The position numbers and the translations under genes are program-made. Below the pieces are notes generated by a model. The model was not told the origin of the DNA and searched no databases. It worked only from the letters and a program-made list of their open reading frames with translations. 64,000 nucleotides of DNA from positions 192,284-256,283 of the forward strand of contig VXAA01003989.1 of assembly GCA_013399115.1 (NCBI GenBank), read 5' to 3'. Source of the stretch: Anseranas semipalmata. Its lineage: Eukaryota > Chordata > Aves > Anseriformes > Anseranatidae. This document shows positions 49,301-62,834 of the stretch, piece after piece; positions within the stretch are counted from its first letter, which is position 1; each line of letters begins with the position of its first letter.

Positions 49301-49590
49301 CAGGGACATTGGGAGCAGCACTTCTCGAACCATTTGCTGCAATCTGTAAAGGAGCTGTGGAACAGTTTGATAGTGTTGTGGTGTTATATGCTGGCCTGGA
49401 AATAGCACGCAGCCTGCTTGCTGCCAGCAGTGAAGAGAAGTCTTCATGGTCAGGCATGGAAATGCTGCCTCCTTTTCCACAGGGTCTGAAAACTCTCAAT
49501 GCCTGGAAATCTCCTGAGCTGAAGAAGAAATGGGTCTGTCACATGAGTCAGAAATTTTCCACTGTCTCAACATTCAGCTGTGCGAATTAA
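49183..49590 (+). other. 135-codon open frame, partly LINE-derived
   Basis: This is one of the longer open frames outside the recent-type CR1 copies. Its first third (to about 49300) is explained by the ancient LINE relic: 'VWAVLVATWKRLVKPEKAQR' corresponds to the VQFWSPHLKKDIxxLExVQRR-type segment of CR1/L3 ORF2. The remainder (from about 49300) has no recognisable family, no domain and no clear splice signals. I do not regard it as a gene. A co-opted fragment cannot be excluded from sequence alone. Confidence 0.4.
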
Positions 49591-52500
49591 ACTAGCTGAG
49601 CTGAAAGTGTCCTGATCTTTGTGTTGGGTTTAAACTGTCTTTTTCAGAAATATCTGTAAGTCATTTGACTTGTTTGGTGTAGTCATCTGAATTCTGCTTT
49701 GCAGAGGGATTTCAGCATTTTACACTGTAATTTGGCAAATGCGGTGTGGTAAATATTCACCAGTAAGCCCTGCCTAATATTGTTCCAGTGCTGAATTCCA
49801 TTATGCTGAATTCATAACTCCTAATTTGTGCCTAATGATGCTAATGTCCATCAGCTCTGGTTAGGCAACATGACCAAGCCAGGGCTGGTTGGTTATTTTA
49901 ACCTCCGTTTAACTGTGAAACAAGCTTTTTCTCACTCTCCATCATTTTGACATTTAATTAAACATGAAGCTGTTCTGGAACTGTTCTGGCTTATACTGGT
50001 TAGAAAAGCTCTTCACATCATGTGTTACCTTGATAGTTAACGCATGGTTTAGTTACTTCACCTTTACTATGCTTCTTTACTGTACTAAACAGACCTGGCC
50101 ATTACACCAGTGGTTTTAGAGCACGCAGTCTGTATTAACAAAAGTAATTTTCCAAACTCCTGCTCTCCTGAAATACCACCTTCCCCCATCCCTGTTCCTT
50201 CCATTCTCTCTAGGCTTCAGCTCCAGGATAAATGGTAACCATGCTCAGTTGCAACTTAGTTACCCGCTAGTATCTCTTATCGCTTAATCTTTTTCCTTCC
50301 TACCTGTGAAGCTAGTGTCGCACACTACTATTGGCTTCTCTATTGCTCCTAACTGCTGTAGATTCCAGCTTGGCCTTTTATTATGCTGTTAGGCAGGATT
50401 TTTTTATTGCACACACAATTTGAATGGTTTTATTAAGTAAATTCCTCTGTTTCATAGCCTGCATGAATTTTAATGCAGTCTGGGCAGCCTGGAGCAGCAG
50501 TGTGTTGCTGACACCATCAAGGCTCCTCTGACTATCTCCAGTGCTCCAGAACATCCTCTAGCATCAGCGCTGCTGCTGGAACATATTTCAGCTTTGTGGA
50601 CGCTGTTAAGCGGCTTTGAGCTGTGGCAAGAATTGGCACTAAAGATGTGAGGTGAACCTGCTTTGCTATGCTGATGAAACACAACATAGTCATTTTGAAG
50701 TTTTGTCTGAAATGCTCTGCCACAGGCACAGGTGCCTTTAACTTGGTGCTTAAACCTAGAATTTTATTCCTTGTGTTTTTGCCAGACTGCTTCTAAGTTG
50801 TCCAGAGACGCATGCAACTTTCATCCCCTATATTGTGCTTTCAAAAGTATGCAGCATGTCTATGTGATAAGTGATTTCTTTGAAATTGGTGAAATACCAT
50901 AAAAAGTAACTGTGATGATTGCTATACAAATGAGATATTTAGTTGTTTGTTTTTTTTTGGCACAGCAGTGAGCTTTGCTTGTGCTTTTTTATTTTTTCAG
51001 TTATGATCCCAGTAGTGTGTGTGGTGACTTGGTGGTCATTTGAAAATGCTTTTTCTGTCACTTAACATTGGAACGTAAAGTTTCCAGCAAGTCTATTAGT
51101 GATTTTCTTCATCAAGGCTTAGGTTGAGAAGGTTCAAATTTAGGTGTTGCCCAAAGTTTGTGATCTCCATTTCTTGAATCATCTTTACTACTAGTAGAAA
51201 AGTTAACTTGTGCTTTGCTTCCAAAGCGATGTTCCTAATGTTTCTGTTGCTGTAGTATTAGAGAAGATGTTCCTTAACATTTAGAGGGAGTTTGCTCCAC
51301 TGAGTATTGAAATCCCATTTTGATCCAATATTCTTAGAGAACCTTTTTTTCTAAAAAAAGAAATCATGTTTAAGGTCTTAACTTGAAGAAAACTCAACAA
51401 ACACACCTACCGGCCTTAAGGCCCTTATAAATGTTAATGAAAACAGTGTGCATTAAGCAGTGTTGCATTTTGGTGTAAGACTTTGTGCCTTAGGCTGAGC
51501 CTCACCTGAATGATTTTTGAATCCATCTGGAGCCTTTCACTGATTTCAGCAAGGTTTTGCAAAGATGTAAAGTTCTTCTTACTGCGCATACCTGCTTGAA
51601 GAATTGAGGCCCACCTTATGCAGTTCATGTCATTGTTCTACATTTGGGAAGGTAATTTCAGCCATTCCTGAAAACTGTTAAAGCATTCTGTTCCCACTTC
51701 TTTATCCAAATGTTAGTTGCTGGTTTTGCTTAGTAGAAGTTCACAGGCTTCATGACTGGATCACAAATCGGATTTTGTATAAGTACAAAATTATTTATTT
51801 AGGGCTACACAGAGGCACCAAATGTAGCTTCCAAAGTTCCAAGTTTTAAAATAGTTTTGATAGCAATATTTTCTCCTGTAGAAGCTTAAGAGAGCATGGC
51901 AAAAGTTTGTCTTCAGCTTTGAGGGAGGTAAAGATTTCTTGGGCATGTCTGAGTAACTTGAACAAAAGAACATGTGATAAGGATGTTCATGGTTCAGGAG
52001 ATAATTGCATCGTCATTTCCAGCAAAACATTTTGATGTGCTGTAAAATTTAACTGTGATATACAGCGTTCATGTTCTGATGTAATACAAAGTGCAGTGTT
52101 TCATGTATATTTTTGTTGTTTTGAAGAGTATTTGGATGTCATTGTTAATGTAATAAAAAATAGGTTTTAGCTGTTTGTTACATTAGCCATTAATTAGTAA
52201 AATGAGAAATGGTAAGAGCTGGAAACATCTTAATTTGCATTTAAATTAAAGTATGTTTTCAAATCTGTAATGCCATTATCTCTAGCAACAAAACAAATTA
52301 AAAGATGTCCATTATGTGTGTCTCATACAGTGCTTTTCTCTTGTAGGTGTGATGGTGTCTTACAAAAGAGTTGAGTAAATGTTGTCATCTCCGTTTTAGC
52401 AACTGAACTAAGAACAAAACTATTTCTCTGGAGAATTGTATTATTAATGAAATGCAGACTTGTGTTCTGATTTAAATAAATCCATTAGTGTTTATTAAAA

Positions 52501-55435
52501 TATTTAAAAAACAGTAGGCTTAACATCTAATATAAACTCCAGGTGCCAGAGTAAGTTTCTAGTCTTGACTCATTTTGCTATTTGCTATGCCTAGCTCCAC
52601 AGAATTACTTTCTTTTGATTTCTAAAAGCTTTTGAAAAAAAAATCCCATGAGAAAAGATCATGGTGTTACCAGGAGGTTAGAAAAATGAGTTGCCGTAGA
52701 TTAGAAACTGCAGTTGAAATTTAGGAATAGGAACAAATAGTAAATATTCAGTTTTGGCTAGAGGCATGTGGGACTTCATATTAAAAGACTTCTTTTCTTA
52801 GCTTATTAAACGATGATTTGGAAATGGATGGCAAGATATTCAGAGGAAACAGATTTAGATTAGGTAAAATCAAAAGTGCCTGCAATATTGTAGGTGATGC
52901 ATTTATTTCAAGCTCTGACTGTGGATTAGGAATGGGATTTTTTTTTTTTTTTTTTTTAACCTGAGTAGAGGAACCTAGACTTGTATGCTGTACTGAGTTT
53001 GAAAACTCATGGGAAGTAGTTGTGTAGAAAGATGCCTCAGCAAAAACTCTACCCATGCACAGGAAGTAAGTATTGGAGAATGCAAGAGTTATGGTGGAAG
53101 ATAACACTGATGGCCTCGTAATTCCATGGTGCAAATTGAAGGTGCCTTCTTGCCAAAAACAGTCATTGCTTCTGATCAGAAAAACAGTTCGTAGATAATT
53201 GAGAGCTTTCATTAGAAGTTTTCATGTTAAAAGGCACATGAAGAGAATTAAAGAGTTTGACTTACAAAACAGACAAGAAAGGACACAGAAGTACAGATGT
53301 GGTATTAGCATCAAGTGCTCTGGCAGTGTTCTTTTTGATAACAAATGAACCATCATCAAATTTACACTAAATAAAGCCAATTATTCTTGCATGGTTAGGC
53401 TAGGGAATTAATTTTCCAAATAAATGCAGGTTCACATTTAATAGGATTTTAGACCAACCAAACAAGGAACAAAATCCCACATTACAACTCCTTTATGGAC
53501 TTTCAGGCATTACAGTTACAACGTTCACTCTTTGAAGAGTAAGAAATAAAGCTTCTGTGTTCCAGTTACTCCTGCCCATCTGGTCAGACATCTAACCCAA
53601 GTGTTACCTGGACCATAGTCCATCTTGTGTGTTTTGGAATTTACTTTCCAAGGCTGAAGCCCATTATTTCACAGCTGTTAGTCACTAAACTGAAATAAGA
53701 AAAGAGAAGAGGAAGCAGTACTAAGAACAGTGATCAGAGTAAGGGAGAATGGATATATGTGTAAGCTTCAAAGTCTGTTACAGACAGCACAGGATGCAGC
53801 CTTGAGAAACTATTGTAGTGCTGATAGCAGGTTTGGATTTTGTGCATTTCAAAAGAATAGGATGGGTGAAATTTAATTCTGAGATTGGGTTTTTAAGTGA
53901 AGGCTAAATGGAGAAGCTGTTGAGATAAATTTTTAGCTGTTGTTTAAACAGTTCACCAAAAATAAATTAGGCAAATCAATGTTTTGGATATATAAAAGTC
54001 TTTCAAGCTCAAGACACGTGAAAATCCTTATTCTGAGAACCATTTAGACACCCCAAGGGACAGAGAGATTGATAACATTGCTGAATAACAGCACCAAGAG
54101 CACAATGTGCACTAATGTCTGTATGTCACTTGCTTTAGAAGAATGGATTGGGGCTGACATTGAAAAGGTATGGTTTATTATAGAAGTATAGTGATTTTTT
54201 AATTTTTTTATGTACAATAAATTGTTGTGCTAGGTGATCTGACACCTTTGCAATATGATGATGAATGAATTCTTTGGTCTGTAGACAATTAAAAATATAC
54301 CAGGTACTCTACAGTCAATAAAAAAATAAGGCATTGATACGCAGAAGGCTGATGGAAAGCCGTAAGGCAGGCAGATAACTTTTAATAAACTGAGGTTGAG
54401 AATTTTGCTGAAAAAGATAACTGGAAATCTGGAAAAAAAAAATTAAATCACAATTTCGGGGAATCCAAAATTAAGTTCTGTCTAAAAACAAACCAAAACA
54501 AAAAAAGAAACATTAACAAAACAACAACAAAAAAAACAATTTGCTGCTTAATGACTTGAAATTCATATGGGTGAAAATGTAACAGAGGCAGTACATGTTG
54601 AGTAATAATTGAGTTAATATGTGTTTTGTGAAGGTGAAATTTATTTCCAGGGGGCAATACCATAACGAGACCTTCCTGGTTCCTTTTCTATTAGCAAAAC
54701 CTGAAAATGTAAAGTGAAATGGGATTCACTGCTGCCTAGTTTGGCCTAATGTAAGATGAGGTAAATGTTAGTGGACACACACCTGCTCTGACTGGGAGCA
54801 TCGAGTGATACTGATGCTCACAGAAACACATCAGTGGCTATGACTTCCCTTCTGGATGTGCCCGCACAAAGCCCCCCCTGAGAGCAGTTGCGTAGCCATT
54901 GCCTGTTTCCCTTGTGGAGTGAGTTTCTGTATTAGCAGGAGGCAGGAAAACAGGAAGGGGAAATAGAGGGAAGAGGAGTAATAGCAAAGAGCCGTAGTAC
55001 TGTGGAAGAGCAGCTAAAGCAGCTTCTGTCTTCCTCCCACTTGCTTTTGTGTGTGGAGAGAAAGCAGGAGGCGGCATGCTTCGGCCCTGAGGAGAGCACT
55101 GCGTCCACTTGATCCTTCAGAAAAATACTTCTGACGCTGGTGGAATTTTCCCCATGTCAGATCTGGTGGAAGGACCATGTTTCTGAGTGACAATTCAACA
55201 CACTGCCTGTCCCTTCTCACTAAAGCTGAGTGCTGTCGCTACTTCTGGAATGTGAAGTAATAAGGAGATTATTTAGTCAAATATCTGGTGCAAAAAGCAG
55301 ATTTTGAACCTTCATTGTGATTTGGTCCTGTTGCTGAAGCAAAGAATGAAACTTAGGTGGGACACTTGCTTTTGTCCTGTTATAATTAATGGTAGGGTTT
55401 GGGGGGGGAAGTTGTCACTTTAGCATTGTTAAGGC
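49301..55435. other. Unique non-coding sequence
   Basis: No gene is recognised beyond the open frame noted at 49183. T20 lies at 52938-52957, and an A/C-rich low-complexity stretch at 54484-54540. The blocks 49740-49960 and 52140-52340 are AT-rich with many TAAT cores and low in simple repeats. They are discussed as candidate conserved non-coding elements. Confidence 0.5.
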
Positions 55436-55515
55436 ATATATATATATATATATATATGTTTACATACACGTGTGTGTATGTATATGTATGCGCACATTCG
55501 TATACGCACACGCAC
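55436..55515. repeat. (AT)11 microsatellite grading into (GT)/(GC)
   Basis: Eleven AT units at 55436-55457 are followed by alternating purine-pyrimidine DNA (ACACGTGTGTGTATGTATATGTATGCGCACA and similar) to about 55515. Such alternation favours Z-DNA or cruciform formation. Confidence 0.92.
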
Positions 55516-56620
55516 TGTTAGCTGCTGACCTGCAAACATTCAGGACAAGGAGGAAAAGTAAAAGAAACTGCAAGGCTGCTGTTAATAAGTAGAACTGTTG
55601 AAGCTCTGGGAAGAGTAACCCAAGTAAAATGTTGAATCCTAAATAGCATCATGCTCTCAGGGGTTCAGTTGGGTTTTTGTTTGTTATAATTGAATACACA
55701 CAAATGTACAGACCTATAATGCATATTTTAAAATGTTTATCCAATTTACGTAGCTTACTGCTCTTCTTACTGCATCTGTATTTCTTTGATCTTCTACAAA
55801 CTTCCCTTTATGTTCTTCTGATTAAATAATAAATCTGGGGATTTCTGCCCTGTTATAAATAAATATTTTAGCATGAAGGATTTTGAAGAAGCTGAAGTCA
55901 TTGAAGACTTTTGAAACGATTTTGAAGAAACTTCTCAGCTATACACAGTAGAGGCAGTTTAAAGAAAACTAAGTTTATTTCAGTGCAGTATTTTCTTTTA
56001 CTTGGATATTTGTAGTATATTTTCATTTAAGATAGAAAAAGTTACAAATATTCAACACATTTTATCCAGAATATAACTGATTTTAATGGGGTGTGACAAC
56101 AGCTGTTATTTTAATGTTTAACAGTACTGGGTAACAAAGCTCTGTGTGACCCATGCTTTTGGATCTTTCAAGTCTGAGGTATGCAGACAAAGAATAAGAA
56201 AAAGTTAAGGGATCTGATTTTCATGAAGGGCTGAGACATCACTTAAAATCACCTCCTTCAAAGCACCTGCCGTTCTACATCCCATAACTAAGGAGCCAAA
56301 AATCTGGTCTTAATCATCTGGCTCAAGTTACATACAGTGGATAAAAGATATGATTTGATATTCATATATACCCATACACCTGTAAGTATTCATCTTAACA
56401 CATAGATACAGTAATGAGTAAATAACAAGGGTTTGAATAAAAAGTGGTTATTTTAATATTAATGAAAGTAGTAACACTCCAATAAGAGTTTAGCATTTAT
56501 ATTTGGGTTGGTGAGCTTTCTCTTTTAGAGTTAATCAGATTGAAAGCATTCAGAATGTAATTTGGAAAACTCATCCTGAACAGACACTGTGGATGACCAA
56601 ACCTAATAATGAGATTATTT

Positions 56621-56652
<32 letters not shown>

Positions 56653-56700
56653 GGTGTTTTTCTTGTTGGTGGTGGTTTGTTCGTTTGTTTGTTTTGCTTG
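56621..56700. repeat. (TTG)6-(GGT)6 compound microsatellite
   Basis: Six TTG units (56621-56638) run directly into six GGT units (to 56656), then a second short GGT group and TTTG units to 56700. The GGT part has closely spaced GG pairs. Confidence 0.93.
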
Positions 56701-58918
56701 CTTGTGCTCCAGGGTTTAGGTGGGTGCCGTACAACCAACAAATCTCTGAAACTATGAAACTGCTGCTTGCTTTTGCAGCATCACTATAATTATTGAGTGT
56801 TATTTGAGTTTAGTCTATTTATTTTCTACCTGATGGTGATCCATCCCACATGAGCCTTCAGAATCATGCAGGAATGGTAATGATGAGATGAATGAGCCAT
56901 CCCTTTCTCTTATTTGTCCCTGCTTAATCTGAGAGAGCAGAGTTTGGGTGCCATTTGCTTACAGCAGGATGCTCCAAGGCACTTAGCTACCCTAGAATCT
57001 ATCTGCATCTGCTGCATCGTTCCTGGAGTTGTATTCAGCTTGCAGAGCATTTGTTGTCATCAAGAATATAGGTTTTCTCAGGACAGGGCCTGCAAGGCAC
57101 CTTTTGACAGTGGCAATGACGTGGTGGCATGTGATAGAGGCAAAGCCAAAGCGGGTGTGTAAGCCCAGACACTGGAGATTTTCCTTTTCTTAGCATCTGT
57201 GGTACACATATGATGCCGATCACCAGTTCATTGAATTTTTCAACCAAGCAACTGTAGGTGAAAGACTGGTTTGCCTCACAGCTTGGGCCTCAGTAATTAT
57301 TGCCATGATGTCTCTTAAACTGGAAGCGTTCTGTCCCTCCACATGGACAAGTCAGCCAACCGTTTTTCCTGGTTCAAACTTCTAGGCAGTGCTTAATTTC
57401 TTATATGAGTGGTCACATTGCCCAAGTAATTGTGGGTTATGTCTACATTCAAGAGAGATGTAGCAGTGACTGTAGTATAATTGTGTCCTAATGGGGCTTG
57501 ACAAAACCACACTTCATTCAACTGCTTCCGTTACACAGCGTCATGTAGAGTTCCCTGCAGCCTCGGTTCTTTCACTCTCTGTGGGCTTTGGTTTGTGCGA
57601 TTGTAGTAAAGAGATCAGCTTGTGACGACTTAACTTCACATTTTGAGGGCAAATTAGGTTCATTTCTCATTTTCAGCAGCTGTTCTTGATTAGGGTCAGA
57701 ATTCCCAGTGGGTCTTTCTGGGTATGAAAGATTCTGGACAGGTGATTTTATTGGTGTTAGAGGAAGAAGAACTTTGAGTATGACCATAGTTAATAATGTT
57801 TTATTCCTTACTTCTTCTTGTTTTCATACCTCCATTATAAATCTAGCATTGGTCCCTTGTTGCTTCTCCTGAACTATATTATTTTAACTCCAGTCAGTTC
57901 AACATCTCTTGGTTCGCCATCCATATGCTACTCCAGAACTAGTAAGATCAAGATTCACTGATAAAGGCTAGGTATCAAATACACATTCTTCTCCCCTGGG
58001 TATTATACATTCTATTTGGAGAGCCCTGGCTCCTGTTGTTAGGCAAGCTAGTACCTTTACTATTGAGCTACTTTTTTGTTTGTTTGTTTTTGGTGTATGA
58101 CTATACCTACATGCCATAAGGCTGTTTTATTTCCTTTCTGTGTTTAGTGATGCTTAATCATGAGAGCAATCCACATGGCCTTTGAATTTCTAGAAAGCCT
58201 TTCTAGCAGGCATTTGGCTGCCTTGATCTCTCTCAGTGGATAAACAAGACTGAGAAACATAAATAATGATCTCTGTTTAATATTGAAAGCTTTCAGTGCC
58301 CATCATGGAGTTTTTCAGTTTCGGAAGATCCCTTCTCCAACAACAATGAAATGGAAGACAAAAATAAATTGGGAAGCTCTGAAAACTGCAGAAGTGTGAG
58401 AGGTGGGGTAGAAGAAAGATACAGAGAAAGTTCTCCACCAATAAGTTTAGGTGCTGGAGTTGATAATACAATAAACATTATGTCTTGTCTTTGTAACTTC
58501 CCATGCCGAGCTAGTATTTCAGGAAGCTTAGAGATAGATTCAGCTTTTTAAGTGAGCTGTGAAGCTTAAGTGTATATTTGAAGCATGTTAAGTATTTGGC
58601 CACTGACTGTGTGGTGGCCCTGTTCAGAAAATGAACTGAACTGAAATCAAGGGAATCAGTTAAACTTCAGTGTTTCCTGAAAGGAGAAAATATCTCAGAT
58701 GAAACAACCTTCTCCATCACTGCTTGTGTGTTTTGCAGCCCACGTGTGCTTTACCCTTATAATAAAATAGAATTGCTAAGCTTTAATTGGTTGCTGATTT
58801 CAAACAATGTTTTTTGTAAATCAACAGCTCTTCTCAAAGCTTCTTTTAAGTAAAGTTTTGCTTTGATTTATAAACTATCCATCATTTTGTGAGCTTTTCT
58901 TTTCTCTGCTTTTGTAGT

Positions 58919-58932
58919 TATATATATATATA
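58919..58932. repeat. Short (TA)n tract
   Basis: Seven TA units in AT-rich DNA. Confidence 0.85.
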
Positions 58933-59279
58933 ACCAGTGTACTGAATTCCTATAAAGCTTTTCCTTTTTTTTGGTCAAGGAGGGAGTCCTTGATTTGAAG
59001 TATCTGTGCATTCCAGTTTGTGTTTTGTAACTCTCAAAATATTATATATAATTGGTCTTTTGCTTTGTTTGTGCAGTTGTTTTTCTCAGTAAAAATAATT
59101 GACTGTTGGTCAAGACTTTTAGAGGATTTTTGTGTTTTGTTACAAGAGCTAAAATACTTTTTTTATGTCTGATTTATACATATGGCAGTAGTAACTGAAA
59201 TTCGCACCCTTTTCCTAGATTGGTGTTTTGAAAGATGTCTAGGAGCACAGTACAGAATTGAGTAAAAAAATGTATAGCT

Positions 59280-59306
59280 CTGTATATGTGTATATGTGTA
59301 TATGTG
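59280..59306. repeat. (TATATGTG)n, 8-bp period
   Basis: Three tandem units of an 8-bp motif of alternating T with A or G. Confidence 0.88.
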
Positions 59307-62300
59307 AAGAAAAGTGTCCTCATGCTATTTCTGTATTTGCCTGTGTTTTTCTTGCTCTTGGCTGAACATAAGTGGCTACTGATTTGCCAACAACTAACAC
59401 TTGAATGCATGCCTCCTCAGCCCCTGCTTGTGGGGATAGCTACTTGACTTTTGGTTCTTATGGCATAAGTTTGACCCTCTGTCATATTTTCCAAGCTTAC
59501 TTCAACTTGCACCTTTTCCAGGATGGTTGTGCTACAGCCAGAAAAACCATAAACATGCTGTGAAATTGTGGCACTCTATAAAAATGAACAAACAAACACA
59601 CAAAAAGAAGAATTGTGATTGCTTTGCTTTCTATGGAGAGGAAAGGAAAGGGAAGAAAATTGTAAGTGTTTGTAGGGCTGGAGGGAAAAAATATACGTTC
59701 TGTGCTGATGCTGTAAAGGAGCATCGAGATAGCAGCCTTGTATGCATCCAATTTGGAACTGAAGGGCAAGTGCCTGTACTACACCAACCCTCTTGTTTGT
59801 TTGTGGCATTCATGTCACTGAAGGAACCTGTATTGTCTCACTGGGTGTTACATCTTTCATAACCATCATTTTTTTTAATAAAAGAAACTTCTTTTCTCCC
59901 CTTTTATCTAGCACAAGATTGTGTGGGAAAAATCTGCTTTGCTAAAGCTTTGACTGTCCTGCACCCAAATCACACTGTTGGGACAGACAGGGACATGTTC
60001 CAGATGGAAAGCACCTCCACAGTTATGCAACATTTATGGAAAACATAGTTGTGCCTTTTACCTTGTCTGAGCAGCAAAATCTTGGTTAAATGCTTACACA
60101 TTTTTAGGACAGTTTTGAAAGAGATCTCTGCTTGCTTTTGCCTTACGCTCTAAGAATCAAGCTGGTCACTCCTTAGTCTTTCCACATACTTGCAACTAAA
60201 TCTATAAACCTGAGCTGAATAATTCAATTATTAAAAAGAAATACTTATTTTGTCAGCACTGGAATTCTAGTAATTAAATTAATAAGAATTATATTGCTAT
60301 GGTTCCCATTGGCAGAGCTTCCTCCACTTGGAGTTTAATTAAATGCACTTCATTATTTGTTATAAATCAACAGATACTTCAGTTACAGAGATATTCCCTT
60401 GTGACCACTTAATTATGTGAGTTTTGCAGTCCTGCATTTATGGAGATGCCAATGCTTTTGTACTCAGGTTATTTTTGAAAGATTAGTGTTTCATATTATT
60501 CTTCTTTTTCTTCATTTTTGAGCATAAATGTTTGGTTTTGAGAATAAATTGTTGCTTTTAAACCAACAATTCCCCTTTAGGTGTATTTAACATTTTAAAT
60601 CACGGACTGTCACACATCAGAAGCAGCTGTGATCTGTAACTTGGGTGATTGTACGTCAGCACAACTCTACAGAGTGGGGTTTAGGAGAGAACTATGCCTG
60701 CTCATCCAGTCCAGAATCTGAATTTGGAAGGTAAATCTGAGCTACATTTACCAAAGAGGAAAGTGTTTTGGTACAACTTTGGTTTAATTTGGAAGCATGG
60801 TGAGGGAAGGAGGGGTTGACTGAAGCACAGATATCTGCAAAGCAGCAAAAAGTCAGAGAAGATGGCTGTTTTTTCCTGAGAGAAACCATAGGTTATTCTG
60901 TGCTTATTTTCTACTACTGAATAAAAGCTGACAGTCTGACCATCTTCTGTAGCATTTTAGCCTGTAGCTACAAAATGTGGAGATTTGACTCCTTGTTCCA
61001 TCACCCCATCTGCCTCACTATACCGCAGTGCTGATGGGATTCATGGAGTAACACCAGCATGAATTGGTGCAATGATATGGAGAATTAGATCAGTTATGTT
61101 CAAAGGTATTTCAAACTAACTGGTGCAAATCAGGTTCCTATTTGTAGTGCTTTATAAAACTAAATTTTAAGTATAGCAACCCAGGATGTGTCTTGAAATG
61201 AAGCGAGTGTATGTTACATTGGACTTCTAATGCTGTTACATGGAAAATTTTCAAAAACCTACGCACGAGTCTTATGCACCACTGATTTTTTTTTTTTAAA
61301 GAATTCCTAATTAGAAACTACTTCTTGCTTCTTATATATCTTTATAAATCAGCATCTTGCATCTCTGTTAACTCTCAGCAAGATAGATGTAGAAACGTAT
61401 AAAACTTAGCTGTGTGTGAGCCACAGCTACATATCTTGCACGATCAGAATAGTTTTCCAAACTCAGTAGACAATGGTGTTACAGGCCTGTAGATGAAAAA
61501 TGACCTGCTCAAGGTACCTGTGTTGTGACAGGCTCTTCTAGTTGTCTGTGACTGTATTTATGTTACTTTAGCTCAGAGCAGTAGTACAGTTTTGGAGCGA
61601 ATCTACTTATCCTCATTTATCACACCATGGTTTACTTCACAGGTTGATTTTGGTGTGCACAAACTAGATTCCTTCTGGAAGAAACTAAGCCAAAGCCTAC
61701 CTCTAGGTGCTCACCCAATGTGCCCTGTTTGGTTATAAACTCCACCCCCCTGAGCAGATCCATCTCCAAAACAATGTGAATCACACCCTGATACAGCTTT
61801 GAACTGTGTGCAAGATGGGAATATTTAGTCGAGGGAATCAGACCATCTTCCCTGAAGCAAACCTACTGAACCGTGTACTGTGTAGGTGTAGGCCTTCAGC
61901 ACTGTCTGGTTCAGTCTACTGGTCTGCCCTTGGTGTGCTGAGTTATCTGCTCATTCAGACACAGCCAGAAGGTCTGTGCAAAGCGAGTGAACCAAGCCTG
62001 GGGTCTGACTGTGCTGTAAGCTCCACACAAGTGAGATCTCTTCCATCTGCTGCTTATGGAGAGGTAAAATGCATGGGGAAGGGAAGGGAAGAAAGGCATC
62101 AGATATCTGAATGGTAGGATCCACAGAAGAACTGAATAATAGTATTTGCAACTCCTTTATTGGGAAAAAAACCAACACTTTCAGAACAAAACTTGACATT
62201 TTAAAAGTTCAAACCATCATTTTAAAAGCACTGAAGAACCATTCTGTCTTTTCCAAATGTTTACCATCTAATCATCTTTCTGAAAATATTTGTGAATTCT

Positions 62301-62814
62301 TGTTGAATTAGATGAGTTTGTTTTTCAGAAACTTCTGGCTTATTTCAATTGTTTTTCCACTGACCAAAAACATCCTACTGAAGTACATTCACTGTACTGC
62401 AGACTGATAGATACCTAATCAGGAAGAAGCAGAGGGCATGCGTGGACCCAGAGAAGGAATGAAAAATCCAGGTTTCGGGTTTCCTCTGTCTCCTTCCTCC
62501 CCTGTGGAAAAGTCCACAGTTTATAGCCTTCTGTGCCCTGGGGGAAATGTTCTTTAAAGGGCGGAGGAAGAATTGCTGGGATACAGATAGCTGTGGGAGC
62601 ATCTGCGCAAGAGGACTTTAATTTACTACTAGTTTGTTAATATCATGCTAGTCTTGTAACCTCTTTCCTCTTCAATACCTGAATTTCCTTTTTAAGGACT
62701 TTAATACTTAGTGATACATTTCCATGGGGATAAGGTGTGGAGAGTACTAGGTGGGTGAGATTCCCAGACTTTACTTGCAAGGGTTATTGAATAATGTGTT
62801 TTGTTTCTATGTGT

Positions 62815-62834
62815 ATGCATGCATGCATGCATGC
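62815..62834. repeat. (ATGC)5 microsatellite
   Basis: Five perfect ATGC units. The array is self-complementary (ATGCAT palindromes), followed by CACACTCACACATACACA. Confidence 0.95.
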
